Below, one piece after another: positions 32,235 to 41,427 of a stretch of 41,427 bases of DNA. The position numbers and the translations under genes were made by a program. Source of the DNA: Botryllus schlosseri (taxonomy: Eukaryota > Chordata > Ascidiacea > Stolidobranchia > Styelidae); contig ATSW01006554.1 of the NCBI GenBank assembly GCA_000444245.1, forward strand, positions 1-41,427, written 5' to 3'. The notes beneath the pieces are model-generated. The model saw only the letters and a program-made list of their open reading frames with translations, was not told the DNA's origin and searched no databases. The first letter of the stretch is position 1; the number at the start of each line of letters is the position of its first letter.

Positions 32235-32790
32235 TTCCCAACCACATTTGGGCAAACTAGTTGGTACTAATTACGCTACATCGAGCGAATGCCGGTAATA
32301 TGACTCTGATCTAATTTGTGAAATGTTTCATTTTAATTCGAATCTAATTTCTGGATTTCCTGAAAATGGTACAGGAGAACTGCATCGTGCGAAACGAGCC
32401 AAGCTTAGTGTAGACAACTCCACAATCTCATGGAGTTGACAGTAAAATTTGAAGAAAAAAATTTCTAATGAATTCAAAAATTTCAAATAGCTCTGCGTCT
32501 GCTTCTACTCGTTGGAATCGATCCAAATTTGGTGTGCAGCGTTTTTGTTGGGCAATCTAACAATTTAATCAGTGAATACCCGGAATCCTGAAAAAAGGGT
32601 TATTTTTTAACAACCCTTGTGCACATTTATTTGCTCTTCTCGTGCTTATAAGAATGAACCATGATTTGATATGATATGAACCTGATTTTTGTTGCGTTTC
32701 TTTTGCGAATCCAGTAACTCCAATACAAATGTAATTTGGAATAAAAATGTAGCTACAATTATAATTATAATCTATATTCTGGAAAAGCTG
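32235..32790 (+). repeat. Family A element, long form carrying the snap-back segment
   Basis: Left part to 32415 (GAGCGAATGCCGGTAATATG, GTGCGAAACGAGCCAAGC) and right part from 32625 (CTTCTCGTGCTTATAAGAA, CCAGTAACTCCAATACAAAT, GTAATTTGGAATAAAAATG) flank a segment homologous to 10400-10615. Confidence 0.75.
32415..32625 (+). repeat. Snap-back segment inside family A, palindrome shortened
   Basis: It begins CAACTCCACAATCTCATGGAGTTG, of which CAACTCCA/TGGAGTTG is the remaining stem. The rest matches 10421-10615. Confidence 0.65.
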
Positions 32791-33000
32791 AACATTTAAT
32801 AATTGTTCAACTCTGTTCCCAAAGCTATATATTCATATTTTTCTTTTTTGCAACACAAACAACCAGAAGTGATCAAAGTAGTCACCGTCGGTAATCAAGT
32901 AGAAGTAGAAGTACACATTTACAAGTATGTGAAGAAGTAAGTATTCTATGCCTAGTTTTGTCTACAAAACAAAAAATCTGTTAAGTACAAGTGGTCTAAA

Positions 33001-34216
33001 GTAGAACCTGACCGATATTGGATTTTTGGGCCGATATAAAGCCGATATCTAACACCTTCACCGATAACACCGATATATTCAGCCGATATTCAAATAAGAT
33101 GGAATATATCTGAAAAGGCGCATATTCAAAACTCCAGAGTATTTATTGCAACAGCTTTACAGCCATTGTCATACTTGAACATGAAATAAGCTAGAAAGTA
33201 GGGATGGTGTGAACGTGAGGTTCACGTTCGCGTTCTGTGTGTGAACCTCGGAAATTTAGAGGTTCACGTTCACAAACGAACCTTGGTAGGTTCTGCACTG
33301 TGAACCTTTTTTACATATTACAATTTTCACTTCATTATAACATCTTTGGTTGAAATTTATTGCATTCAACTGCGGGCCACTCTATGCATGACGCTGACAG
33401 CATAAAAAAAATCAACACTAAACGAGCATGCACCATGGCAATCTCAGAAAATTTACTTTACGCAGGCGTACGGGGTCAATCTTGTATCATAAAAACCAAA
33501 TCCGTGCGATTGGGGTGCTGGCTACCGCTGTATAACTTGTTAATGGGGTATTATCGGTAGCAAGTATAGAAACCCGTTTACACTCTGCTCAATATCAACG
33601 CAGCAATAATCAGACGCCGAATAGGCCTACATTGTCCGGTCTGGCCTAGACCGTTAAGGCGTAAACTTATATCCCCGTGCAAGTCCTTGTCGAAATTGTT
33701 GGCAAAGCGACGGATGATATTGATTTTATTGGATTATTATATCATTTGAATGCCCCAGTTGATACATTTGGCTACGTTTAAAACGCCAATATGCACTTCA
33801 GCATTGTGGCAATGTGTGACCCGAGTCGTCCCAAGGTATCGTGTACATTAATATAGGCTATCACTTCACTGAAATCTTGGGCTGGAATTAGCAATATGAC
33901 GTCACGTGACGTCATGAGGTTCACGTTCGCGTTCACTCAGAACCTTTCAAAAAGGTTCGCGTTCACACGAACCTGAACCTTTCAGAGGTTCACACCATCC
34001 CTACTAGAAAGGCTGCATCTGGACACTTTGACAGTGTAAGCTATATGAAATATAGCAATATTCCCAGTCTGGCGGTCAAGGATTATAGTTATCTGACTTT
34101 CTACAATCATGTTGTGACGTCACGAAAATTGCCGATATTTTTTCACCTCTAATGACCGATACCGATAATCCATTCAAAGTGTAATATCGACTCGATATAA
34201 TCGGTCGGTCTCTATT
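33001..34216 (+). mobile_element. CCGATAT-rich non-autonomous DNA element, interrupted by a hAT element
   Basis: Left end GAACCTGACCGATATTGG and right end ATAATCGGTCGGTCTCTAT form an imperfect inverted pair, with repeated CCGATAT words inside both ends. Without the 805-bp insertion and its duplication it is about 400 bp. A second copy at 22436-22706 lacks that insertion. Confidence 0.8.
33199..34003. mobile_element. hAT-superfamily non-autonomous element (805 bp) with GGTTCACGTTC subterminal words
   Basis: Ends TAGGGATGGTGTGAAC / GTTCACACCATCCCTA with a perfect 8-bp target duplication CTAGAAAG (33191-33198 and 34004-34011). Both subterminal regions are packed with GGTTCACGTTC and GGTTCGCGTTC words in both orientations. 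No transposase frame. It is nested in the CCGATAT-rich element. Confidence 0.93.
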
Positions 34217-34236
34217 CTGAATCATACCCGCTTGAG

Positions 34237-35084
34237 CAGTGGTTCTCAACCGGGGGTCTTATGAAGCATTTTCATGGGTCCACGAATCCTCCAAATTTGC
34301 AAAATGGTTGATTACCTGATTTGTATTTTTTCAATTAGCGAAATCTCCGAGACAGTTTCGCTTCATTTCTGCTACAACTTCAGGTCTCACATAAGCAGAA
34401 AGGCCGTCTGAGATGAAATATTGCACTGCGCAAACTCTTTTTTTTTAATTGTCAAACTGCCAATAGCCTACTGATACAAACTTGGTGCGGTTTAGATATG
34501 TTTTGTGTTTTGCTCGGGTTTTGGAAAAAAATTGTTTGAAAGAAATCTATTTTCTCCTGTGATATACATACATAACCGCTATTCCAGAATAACTTTAAAA
34601 TGAGCAGCTACATAGAAATGACCAGGATGGACGTTGTATGTTCATTAGAGATCTGTTTCACAATTCCGGTGCCATATATGCTGCGATTATACCCGAAGGT
34701 GTCGTCAGAAGCGTCACGCGTTATTATTATATTCGCCATCAACTATCTTTGTGGAAAGGGATTTTAGACACTGCTGAAGTCATATCTAATCGACGGCGCT
34801 GATTTTTAAGACACGCCCGCGTGCGTGTATATCAAGAAATGCACCTACACAGAATTCGCTTTGAAATACTAAAAGTCTTCCTAATTGCTACATACATAAC
34901 ATGATGTCATTTTTAAGAAGAGTCATTTTGGTGCTGTTTATCACAGGCCTACAGTTAATATTTGCAAAATACAGGTGACGATTGCACAAAAATTGAGCTA
35001 AATGTGAACTAAAACTGGAGGGAGTCCGCAGCGGTGCGTGGCAGTTCAAAGGGGGTCTGACGGCGAAAAGTTTGAGAACCACTG
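34237..35084. mobile_element. hAT-like non-autonomous element (848 bp)
   Basis: Terminal inverted repeats CAGTGGTTCTCAA / TTTGAGAACCACTG. Flanks CGCTTGAG and TATTTGAG share five of eight bases, a decayed 8-bp duplication. The inside has no convincing coding frame. Confidence 0.8.
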
Positions 35085-35160
35085 TATTTGAGAAAGAATT
35101 GCGAGCAGGCAAAATCGACTTGAAGTACTTTGTAAAGTAGAAATACTTGCTTACCGACCA

Positions 35161-35514
35161 GCTCTGCAAGCAACTGGCCTCTGCTGCATCACGGCCGATG
35201 CGGCAATTCTCGTTTGCGAGATCATTTTCACGACGACTCGCTCGTCAAATGTAGGTTGCGTCACAAAGCGCCGTGTTCGGTTTCAAAGTTCGCCTCCACA
35301 ATCCAAAGTGCGATTGCGAGCGAACGACGTGAACAGCTGTTGGGCACCTGTTTATGAAATGAGTCATCGGCGCGCGTCTCAAACGCTGGAGATTCGCCCG
35401 AGAAAAGATCGTAGCGTGCTATTTTTAGACGCAGCGTCGAGGCGGAAAACCTACAACTACAGGAACGATGGAATGGTTTGTGAAATTACGATCACGTTCT
35501 TGAGCCATCCCTCT
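35161..35514. other. GC-richer gap between hAT elements
   Basis: A 71-codon open frame (35308-35523) with no known domain; no repeat recognised. Possibly original single-copy sequence between insertions. Confidence 0.3.
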
Positions 35515-36143
35515 ACAAACTAAGCGGTCCGCGACATATATTGGAATTTTATATCTCAATTCCAAAATGCAAGAAGATGGACGCTTGTCCAATATTAAAG
35601 AAATAAAACATAAAATTGAGAAGTCTGGAAACTATTTTTCTGCCGTAATAGAGTGTTCAACTGTTCATGGTGAATATTTTGGGCGTTTGTCACGATGATG
35701 TAAGTATCAAGTGCGAGTGTCGTACGAAACTGTTGAAATAGCCTACCACGCGTTACTTACAGAGCCATGTGTGAAAGCTGCGGCAGCATTTCAACAAACA
35801 GTGCAATTAGACGACACTAGCGGCAGTATAATAGAGTTTATTGCAAATAGCATCACACCCCTTTCAAAGGATACCGAACAATCACGATCAAGACATCGTG
35901 AGCTTCGCTTTGTGTAAAATTCAGCAGAACCACGCATAAATATCTACTACCAAAATTAACATTGAAATGAAGTCTACAATGTTATATATGAGTTGCATAC
36001 GTTTGCCGTAATTAAATGTAGGGTTCATTTTAATTTTTGAAGATTCACTTATAGTAAAGTATTGTAGGCCACGGTTCACTGGACCGCGACATTTGTTTTG
36101 AAGTTTTGCTGGTACGCGAGGTCAAAAGCGACGAGAACCACTG
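35515..36143. mobile_element. hAT-like element, one clear end
   Basis: The right end reads GAGAACCACTG (36133-36143). Subterminal GACCGCGACA (about 36080) and GGTCCGCGACA (35526) words face each other, as in many CAGTGGTTCTC-type hAT elements. The left terminus is worn. A 68-codon open frame inside has no recognisable domain. Confidence 0.55.
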
Positions 36144-36179
36144 AATTCCAGATCAATATGATGAGAGCCGGGCTGATTT

Positions 36180-36680
36180 TCGGTTCGTCGATACGATAGA
36201 GTCGATATCGGTATCCGCTAATTGAGGTACGCGAAAATACCAAGGGAGGCGAAAATGCTTGAACGTCCAGTGATATATATTTAATCAACACCACCAAAAA
36301 TGCCCGCGAAGACGGCTTTTTCTGCAAATGACGCGAATGTTGACTAAAACAAATGGTCAACTCAACGGAAAGTAGTCGCGAAATCGTTTTTTCCGAGCGC
36401 CGTCTCGGAATATGAGCTTATTTTAGTCAGATCACCAGCGATCATAGTTAGTTGAATAAATTTTCCGTTTATATGTCCGCTTTTTCGGATCCGTAAATAT
36501 GTGGGCGAAAATTGGTGTCGATCTGGATATGGGGGCGATGAGTCAAAAAAGGTTGGGAGCTAGATGCAATCGTTTTTTTAATATCAACCGAATATATCAG
36601 AGTTATCGGTGAAGGGACTTAATCGGTCTTGTCGATATCGGTTCAAAAATCCGATATCGGTAGGGGCCATATCGTGATAT
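36180..36680 (-). mobile_element. CCGATAT-rich element, minus copy, split
   Basis: 36583-36668 is the reverse complement of the left end of 33001-34216 (ATATCAGAGTTATCGGTGAA, AAAAATCCGATATCGG). 36185-36225 resembles the reverse of its right end (GATATCGGTATCCGCTA). The stretch between belongs to another element. Confidence 0.55.
36223..36560 (-). mobile_element. hAT-like element, second copy of the 3814 family, inserted in the CCGATAT copy
   Basis: On the minus strand it shares TTTTTTGACTCATCGCCCCC, ATATTTACGGATCCGAAAA, CTTTCCGTTGAGTTGACC, TTTGCAGAAAAA and ATATATATCAC in order with 3814-4195. Terminal repeats are worn. Confidence 0.7.
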
Positions 36681-37009
36681 CAAATTGATGGCAGCAGGGC
36701 TCGAAATTTCCAATTTACAAAATCATTGCGACAAGCTCTACGAGTCTGGACGTGCCTTCGCGAGAATCCGCGCGCACATGACGCGTGTCCAACCAAAGTC
36801 TTTCCTACGTATAAACCGACACATAGCGACAGTGCCCCCCTATTCAAACGGTCAATGAAATATTTGCGAGATCGGTTCTCGACCTCGACTGCCCGAATCA
36901 AATTGCTCTGGCTTCTCAGACGATGGCGAACAATTCACCATAAGACTATGTTAAATAATGCAGACTATGGTATCATTGTAGAACCAGCCACTTGCTTGGT
37001 AGGCGTATA

Positions 37010-37335
37010 GGTGACATCACTGTTACTAAAAATAGAATTTTTGTCAATCCTTGTCTGCTACTCATCACGAATTGGAATACAAATTCGTCACCATCATCGT
37101 GATCTCTCGACCTAATTCCGCGACAGGGGGCTGTATTAAATTCATAAATCATTAGCTGCGTGCGATAAATTTTATCAGCGTATCTTTTTCTCTGAGACGA
37201 CATCCCGCTAATGGGTGAACCACTTGTGATAACTTGTTGGATGGACAGCCAGGCCCCTGCGGGGCTCTAGCTATGATACGAAGTACCTTATGTTGTACGA
37301 TACTGTCCAAAGTTATCCAAAGCGGCATTCTTGTA
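37010..37335 (-). mobile_element. LINE C-terminal fragment
   Basis: The frame reads VQHKVLRIIARAPQGPGCPSNK, which parallels YRIIRIIAKASRGPGCATDE in the LINE at 1621-2980, followed by weaker similarity (REKDTLIKFI, MIYEFNTAPC). It is decayed. Confidence 0.6.
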
Positions 37336-38042
37336 CTTTCAAAATTTGTTTCGGGTCGTTTGGGACGCGTCATACGGAGCTTATGAAGTTGGTTGCAGTT
37401 GCGCAGCAGTAGAGATGAGGGGTATGCTGATTGTTGACTGCATCTAGCTATTTACCATTTTAGGCGATATAGCGATCTGCGAATACAAGAAAATCGATAG
37501 TTTCTGTCAACCTATCTCGGATCTCTGTTGCCAGCTACCGTCGATTTTTTTCGACTACTGAAATTAAACGTCGCTTGTCACAATGAGAATTAATTTATCA
37601 ACGTGAATTATGGTTGCGAATGAACTCGAAATTAGTATCACTGACAATCTGGTGGTGCATCAATATTTGAGAACTTAATTCAACGTCGTGCACTGTACAC
37701 TGTACAGTGTATAAGTCAGTAAGCAATTATACTGCAAGCTCGCAAGTGACATTGTGCGGTAATTCAAGAATACGAGTGTATCAAGCAGAAAAGAATGAAT
37801 ACGCAAAAGTGATGATCAGAAATTGGAAAGCGCTTATCCAATCACTAATTTCCCTATTATATTCAACACCAGAGCAGAGTTCGGACACCGTATTGTCTAG
37901 CTCGCATCGCGTCAATCGTAGGCTAAAAATTTTGGTTAGTTAGAAAATGTGGTGCCAACAAGGAGAAATTCTCTATTTTTGGACGATTATCGTAAAATTA
38001 TCCGAATTCAGCCATCAGTAAAAGCATATGAAATACATCAGA
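37336..38042. other. No gene seen
   Basis: Featureless apart from an odd-centred palindrome CACTGTACACTGTACAGTG (37691-37709). Confidence 0.4.
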
Positions 38043-38173
38043 GCCGGAGATACTGTTCATAGAACCGGTTCGAGCTCCGGCTCCTCTTGAATTCTATATT
38101 GAGCTCCGGCTCTAGCTCCGGCTCCGCTGAAAATTCACGGCTCCGGGGTTCCCGCTCCGGCTCCACAGCCCTG
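38043..38173 (-). mobile_element. hAT-like element end with GGAGCC words
   Basis: On the minus strand it starts CAGGGCTGTGGAGCCGGAGC, a well-known hAT terminal type, and continues with repeated GAGCCGGAG words for about 130 bp. No second terminus found. Confidence 0.6.
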
Positions 38174-38309
38174 GCTTGGATGGCCAGGCCTTGAAATCTG
38201 TTCTGCACTCCTATCCAAAATACAGTTCGCGAGTGAAAAATACTTGCTGGTAGAGATCGTGCTGCGACACCTAATCCTATTGTGGTCGTATCGCTGAACC
38301 TAAAACATG

Positions 38310-38440
38310 CACGTACGATTGTTGATATCCGATATTATTTTCAATTCTCTACTAGTTGCTGACGATTACCCCTGACGAGTGTCAGCCAAAATTAATTGTG
38401 TTTATTTCAATATGAAGACACTATTCAATTGAAGATCGAT
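38310..38440 (+). repeat. Family P half copy
   Basis: TTGTTGATATCCGATATT, CAATTCTCTACTAGTTGCTG, CCCCTGACGAGTGTCAGCC, TTTATTTCAATATGAAGACA. Confidence 0.8.
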
Positions 38441-38454
38441 CCGTAGGCTAGTTA

Positions 38455-38541
38455 TCTATAATTAGGCTCACCATACATACACCACACGCAGATAAAAATA
38501 TAATCTATCCATTGATTGATTGATTGATTGATTGATTGATA
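38455..38541 (+). mobile_element. LINE 3' terminus with (TTGA)n tail
   Basis: A short stretch ending in seven TTGA/TGAT repeats (38513-38541). The tail word matches the LINE ending at 2980; little of the body remains. Confidence 0.5.
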
Positions 38542-38855
38542 CGCCCTCCTTTAGGAGGCTTTGTCCTCATTTTTCAGGAAATGGATAATGTCCTCTGGGG
38601 ACGCCTACGTGTCCTCCATTTTGGCAATTCGTCCACCTTTACAGCTAGGGTTATGTACAGGGTCAACTGAAAATAGGCATAGATAACGTGAAATATGCAA
38701 TATGGACGTTCGAGCGGGTCATTCGGCAGTTGAATGAAAGTGATGACATTTTTTCCAGTAAATTGATCAAAATCTGTTGTTTTCAATTTCGCTCTTCTAA
38801 CTTTTATGTTTGGTAAAAGTGTCCTCCTTTCCCGATTCCAAAAAGACCCTATCTA
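38541..38855. mobile_element. TCCTCT-rich MITE, older copy
   Basis: It shares TTTGTCCTC, GTCCTCTGGGGAC, TGTCCTCC and, at the right end, GTGTCCTCCTTTCCCGATTCC / GACCCTAT with 39779-40126. Terminal bases are worn. Confidence 0.6.
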
Positions 38856-38949
38856 TAATCTAATGTAAACATAAAATATCGAATAGGAATGTTTATTTAG
38901 CTCAGTGATGTGTACATGTGAACAAATGCGACTGATTATGGGGAAATGA

Positions 38950-39217
38950 AAAGTAGCGTATATCTCCTTTTGGACATTGACAACTACCATACACACGCAT
39001 CACTCTATCCACTATGCAGGGCCTGCTGTGAGGAACAGCATCTCGCCGCTCATTCAGTGTGCAGTGCATATGCCTCCTTTTTTACATCGCCTAGGCCAGG
39101 TGGGTGTCTGATCTCAAAGACTAATCCACGTCGTTTTGGTACCTTCCTATCTTTCATTGCATCGCAGTCTTGAGATTTTTGAAATGATGGAATTGTATGA
39201 ATAAACTTGAACTTGAG
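38950..39217 (+). mobile_element. LINE 3' UTR fragment
   Basis: It shares CATTCAGTGTGCAGTGCAT, CGCCTAGGC, GGTGGGTGTCTGATC, ATCGCAGTCTTG and GAAATGATG in order with 2815-2970, and ends AATAAACTTGAACTTGA, a variant hexamer tail. Confidence 0.75.
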
Positions 39218-39366
39218 ATCAGTCCAGTGGAGGTAAATTGTAATGCAGGAAGCACGGTGGTGAAACTTTCCTTACAAATGTAATTTTTGAAATTTATTTG
39301 ATATAAAATATCTGGAAAGTTCCGAATATCGGTATCGATACTCGGCGAAGTCGATAGTCGATCAAG

Positions 39367-39490
39367 TCACTACCTTCGAGTCACGAGTCATCTCGAGTCA
39401 CAGCAGATTTTGACTCGAGTCAAGTCAAGTCACTTGGAGGTGACTCTAGTCAAGTCAAGTCACGAGTCAAGTCACAATTCAAGTCAAATT
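39367..39490 (+). repeat. GAGTCA/CAAGTC-word repeat
   Basis: Tandem-like GACTCGAGTCAAGTCAAGTC words. A shorter set with CGAGTCACGAGTCAT recurs at 40470-40515; the two may be ends of one element interrupted by the TCCTCT MITE. Confidence 0.6.
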
Positions 39491-39778
39491 GAATGTTCGA
39501 AGTATGAGTGATGATTCAAAGTCATTACATTTTGTTAGCTGTGTGAAAAACAGATTGATTGATCATTTATCTTGAAACAAATGACGAATATCTAGTTAAA
39601 TATACATGCAAAAAAAGATGCTGTTTATCCATCACGCACACGTATAGAACTGCTAATGAAATACGCGAGTAACTGTACACCTACATGCTACAGTCAGTTA
39701 TTATCAGCCAAAATATAGGACCTAATACGAAGCTTGAGAAGTTGAAACAAATTGATATGGTACAGTAGCCTGCACTAC

Positions 39779-40126
39779 TAGGGTTACCATACGTCCTCTT
39801 TTAAGCGGATTTGTCATCTCTTTTAACTTTTTTTAAAGTGTCCTCTGAGGACACCCAAATGTCCTCTTTTTTGAGATTTTCTCCTCTTTTTTAAGAATCT
39901 TGGTTGAATATAAGGTAGAATTCGACTGAGATACATTAAATCAGCACTGTAGTAACGCTCTGGCGACTATTTTGAGAACTGAGACGGAAAGTTGACTTTT
40001 TTTTACTCAACCGACCACGAAGTCGGGAAAAATTTACCACTTTTTCCGGATTTTACACCAGAAATGTAAGTCTGAAAATTTCGAAAAACTGTCCTCTTTT
40101 CACATTTCCAAAATATGGTAACCCTA
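39779..40126. mobile_element. TCCTCT-rich MITE (348 bp)
   Basis: Ends TAGGGTTACCATA / TATGGTAACCCTA are inverted repeats; GTCCTCTTTT words lie inside both ends. No 8-bp duplication is evident; a TA duplication is possible, so the superfamily is left open. A second copy lies at 38541-38855. Confidence 0.7.
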
Positions 40127-40469
40127 TACACTATCCATCAACACGTCCGGGAGAATATAAACTCACAAACTATATTTGTTCTACCAGAGGGTTGGTAAAT
40201 GTGAGCACTGCGCGACGTAAGCATTGAGCCGTCTAAGAAACAGACACACATTGCTATTTAGATTAATCTACTATCTACTACTAATCTACTACTATACGAC
40301 AACGTAAGCTGAGATCGTTTAGTTTGGGGTCAATTTATTTGTGTTCTAACAATGGAGGATCAGTGTAACGAGCAATCAGTGAATGACTGCTAGTTGCTCT
40401 CACAAGTGACTCCGGCGTAACTCGAACAATCCGAACATACAATGATTTATTCAACACCGTTTACTTGAT

Positions 40470-40515
40470 GACTCGAAATTGACTCGTAAATTTTGCTCCG
40501 AGTCACGAGTCATAA
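40470..40515 (+). repeat. GAGTCA-word repeat, right part
   Basis: GATGACTCGAAATTGACTCG and CCGAGTCACGAGTCAT, just before the LINE 5' junction. Confidence 0.45.
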
Positions 40516-41427
40516 GTCTGTTTCGGAAATTGTGAATTCGGATACCGGAAACAAACTTTCAGACCCGGCGGCCATCGCGAATCACTTCAATGAATATTTT
40601 TGTAACGTAGGCCCAAATACTGCTTCTTCTATTACAAAACCTGTGTCGGCCAGGTCAGAAGTGAGATCGATATCCCAGTCAATTATGCTTGAACCTACGA
40701 CCAAATACGAAGTAGAAGTAGCCATCCACAAACTGAAATCGCACAAGGCCGACGGCTATGACCAAATCCCATCATGGTTTTTAAAAATGATAAGCCTGCA
40801 TATCGGTCAATATATGGCCCATTTTTTCAACTTCATGATAGAAAATGGAGTCTACCCAAGCTATCTAAAAAAAGCCAGAGTAGTCCCTGTACACAAAGCT
40901 GGGGATAGAACTAATGTCACCAACTACCGTCCGATATCCGTTCTCCCATGCATCGGGATAGTATTCGAAAAGTTGCTCCTCTCCCGCCTGTCCTTATTCC
41001 TCGCCAAAATGTCTGTCATTTCCCCTCAACAATTTGGCTTCCGAAACAAACACCAAACCGCTCATGCCCTCCTAACAGTGGCCGAACAGTACTATGATAT
41101 CTCAGAGAAGCGAAATGTGGGATGTAGCATTTTTCTCGACCTAAAAAAAGCGTTTGACTGCGTAGATCATAAAATTCTCATCTCGAAATTGGCGCGTTAC
41201 GGACTTCGGGGCCCACAACTTGAGCTCATGAAAAGTTACCTCACTGGACGCCAACAAATGGTTGCGATCTCAGACACCTTGTCCTCTCCTCACCCGGTGA
41301 CCTGTGGTGTGCCCCAGGGCTCAGTACTTGGACCGGTCCTTTTCACCTTATATGTCAACGACATTTTTGAAACCTCCTCATTGAACACCACACTGTTCGC
41401 TGATGATACTCACCTCCTCTCTTCCGC
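40511..41427 (+). mobile_element. Non-LTR retrotransposon (CR1/L2/jockey-like LINE), reverse transcriptase, runs off the window
   Basis: An uninterrupted frame of about 300 codons to the window edge. Visible RT motifs in order: KSHKADGYDQIPSWFLK, VVPVHKAGDRTNVTNYRPIS, QFGFRNKHQTAHALL, CSIFLDLKKAFDCVDH, GVPQGSVLGPVLFTLYVNDI and the catalytic FADD near the edge. FADD with this spacing is typical of the CR1/L2/jockey group. No endonuclease domain precedes it; the start abuts a GAGTCA-rich repeat, as expected of a 5'-truncated insertion. No stop or frameshift is seen, so it looks younger than the other LINE pieces here. A fragment at 3195-3305 is close in sequence to its palm-domain segment. Confidence 0.93.

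Noticed and set aside
1-41427. CRISPR array, LTR element or Polinton-like element.
   Set aside because: The regular words near element ends are contiguous or irregularly spaced with no unique spacers; no long direct terminal repeats, integrase, capsid or protein-primed polymerase motifs were seen.

Overview
The window looks like repeat-rich, AT-leaning invertebrate animal DNA with one recognisable host gene. The gene is a SoxC (Sox4/11/12-type) HMG-box transcription factor on the minus strand. Its start, HMG box and middle region lie in one exon (17565-18791). The last 55 codons, a SoxC-type C-terminal activation domain, lie in a second exon 11.7 kb away (5658-5825). Both splice sites are clear and phase 0. 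Downstream is a probable 3' UTR ending at an AATAAA followed by a GU-rich stretch (about 4440-4486). The organism cannot be fixed from this alone. SoxC is an animal gene, the HMG box is divergent, and the mix of CR1/L2/jockey-like LINEs, a tRNA-derived SINE and many hAT-like non-autonomous DNA elements suits a marine invertebrate, possibly a deuterostome such as a tunicate or hemichordate (inference).

Layout: 1-4440 holds old repeats, a LINE 3' half with a SINE inside it, and a hAT-like element. 4440-18791 is the SoxC gene; its intron is filled with small repeat families. 18792-19106 is probable 5' UTR/promoter with an imperfect palindrome. 19107-32200 holds only dispersed repeats. 32235-36680 is a dense cluster of nested hAT-like elements. 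37000-40510 holds LINE fragments and two copies of a TCCTCT-rich element. The window ends inside an uninterrupted LINE reverse transcriptase frame (40511-41427) that runs off the right edge.

Four dispersed small families recur. Family P (about 20 copies) is a long-inverted-repeat element made of successive small palindromes. Family A has a long form carrying a snap-back segment. Family T is built of AACTAGAACT words with TTGTACAAACT ends. Family Q (4 copies) has about 230-bp units. Family letters are local labels. Several nestings are clean enough to order in time, two with perfect 8-bp target duplications. The most interesting functional possibility is that a family P copy just inside the SoxC intron supplies an AATAAA 125 bp after an in-frame intronic stop, which could make a SoxC isoform lacking its activation domain. 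No LTR element, virus-like element, CRISPR array, rRNA or intact tRNA gene was seen.
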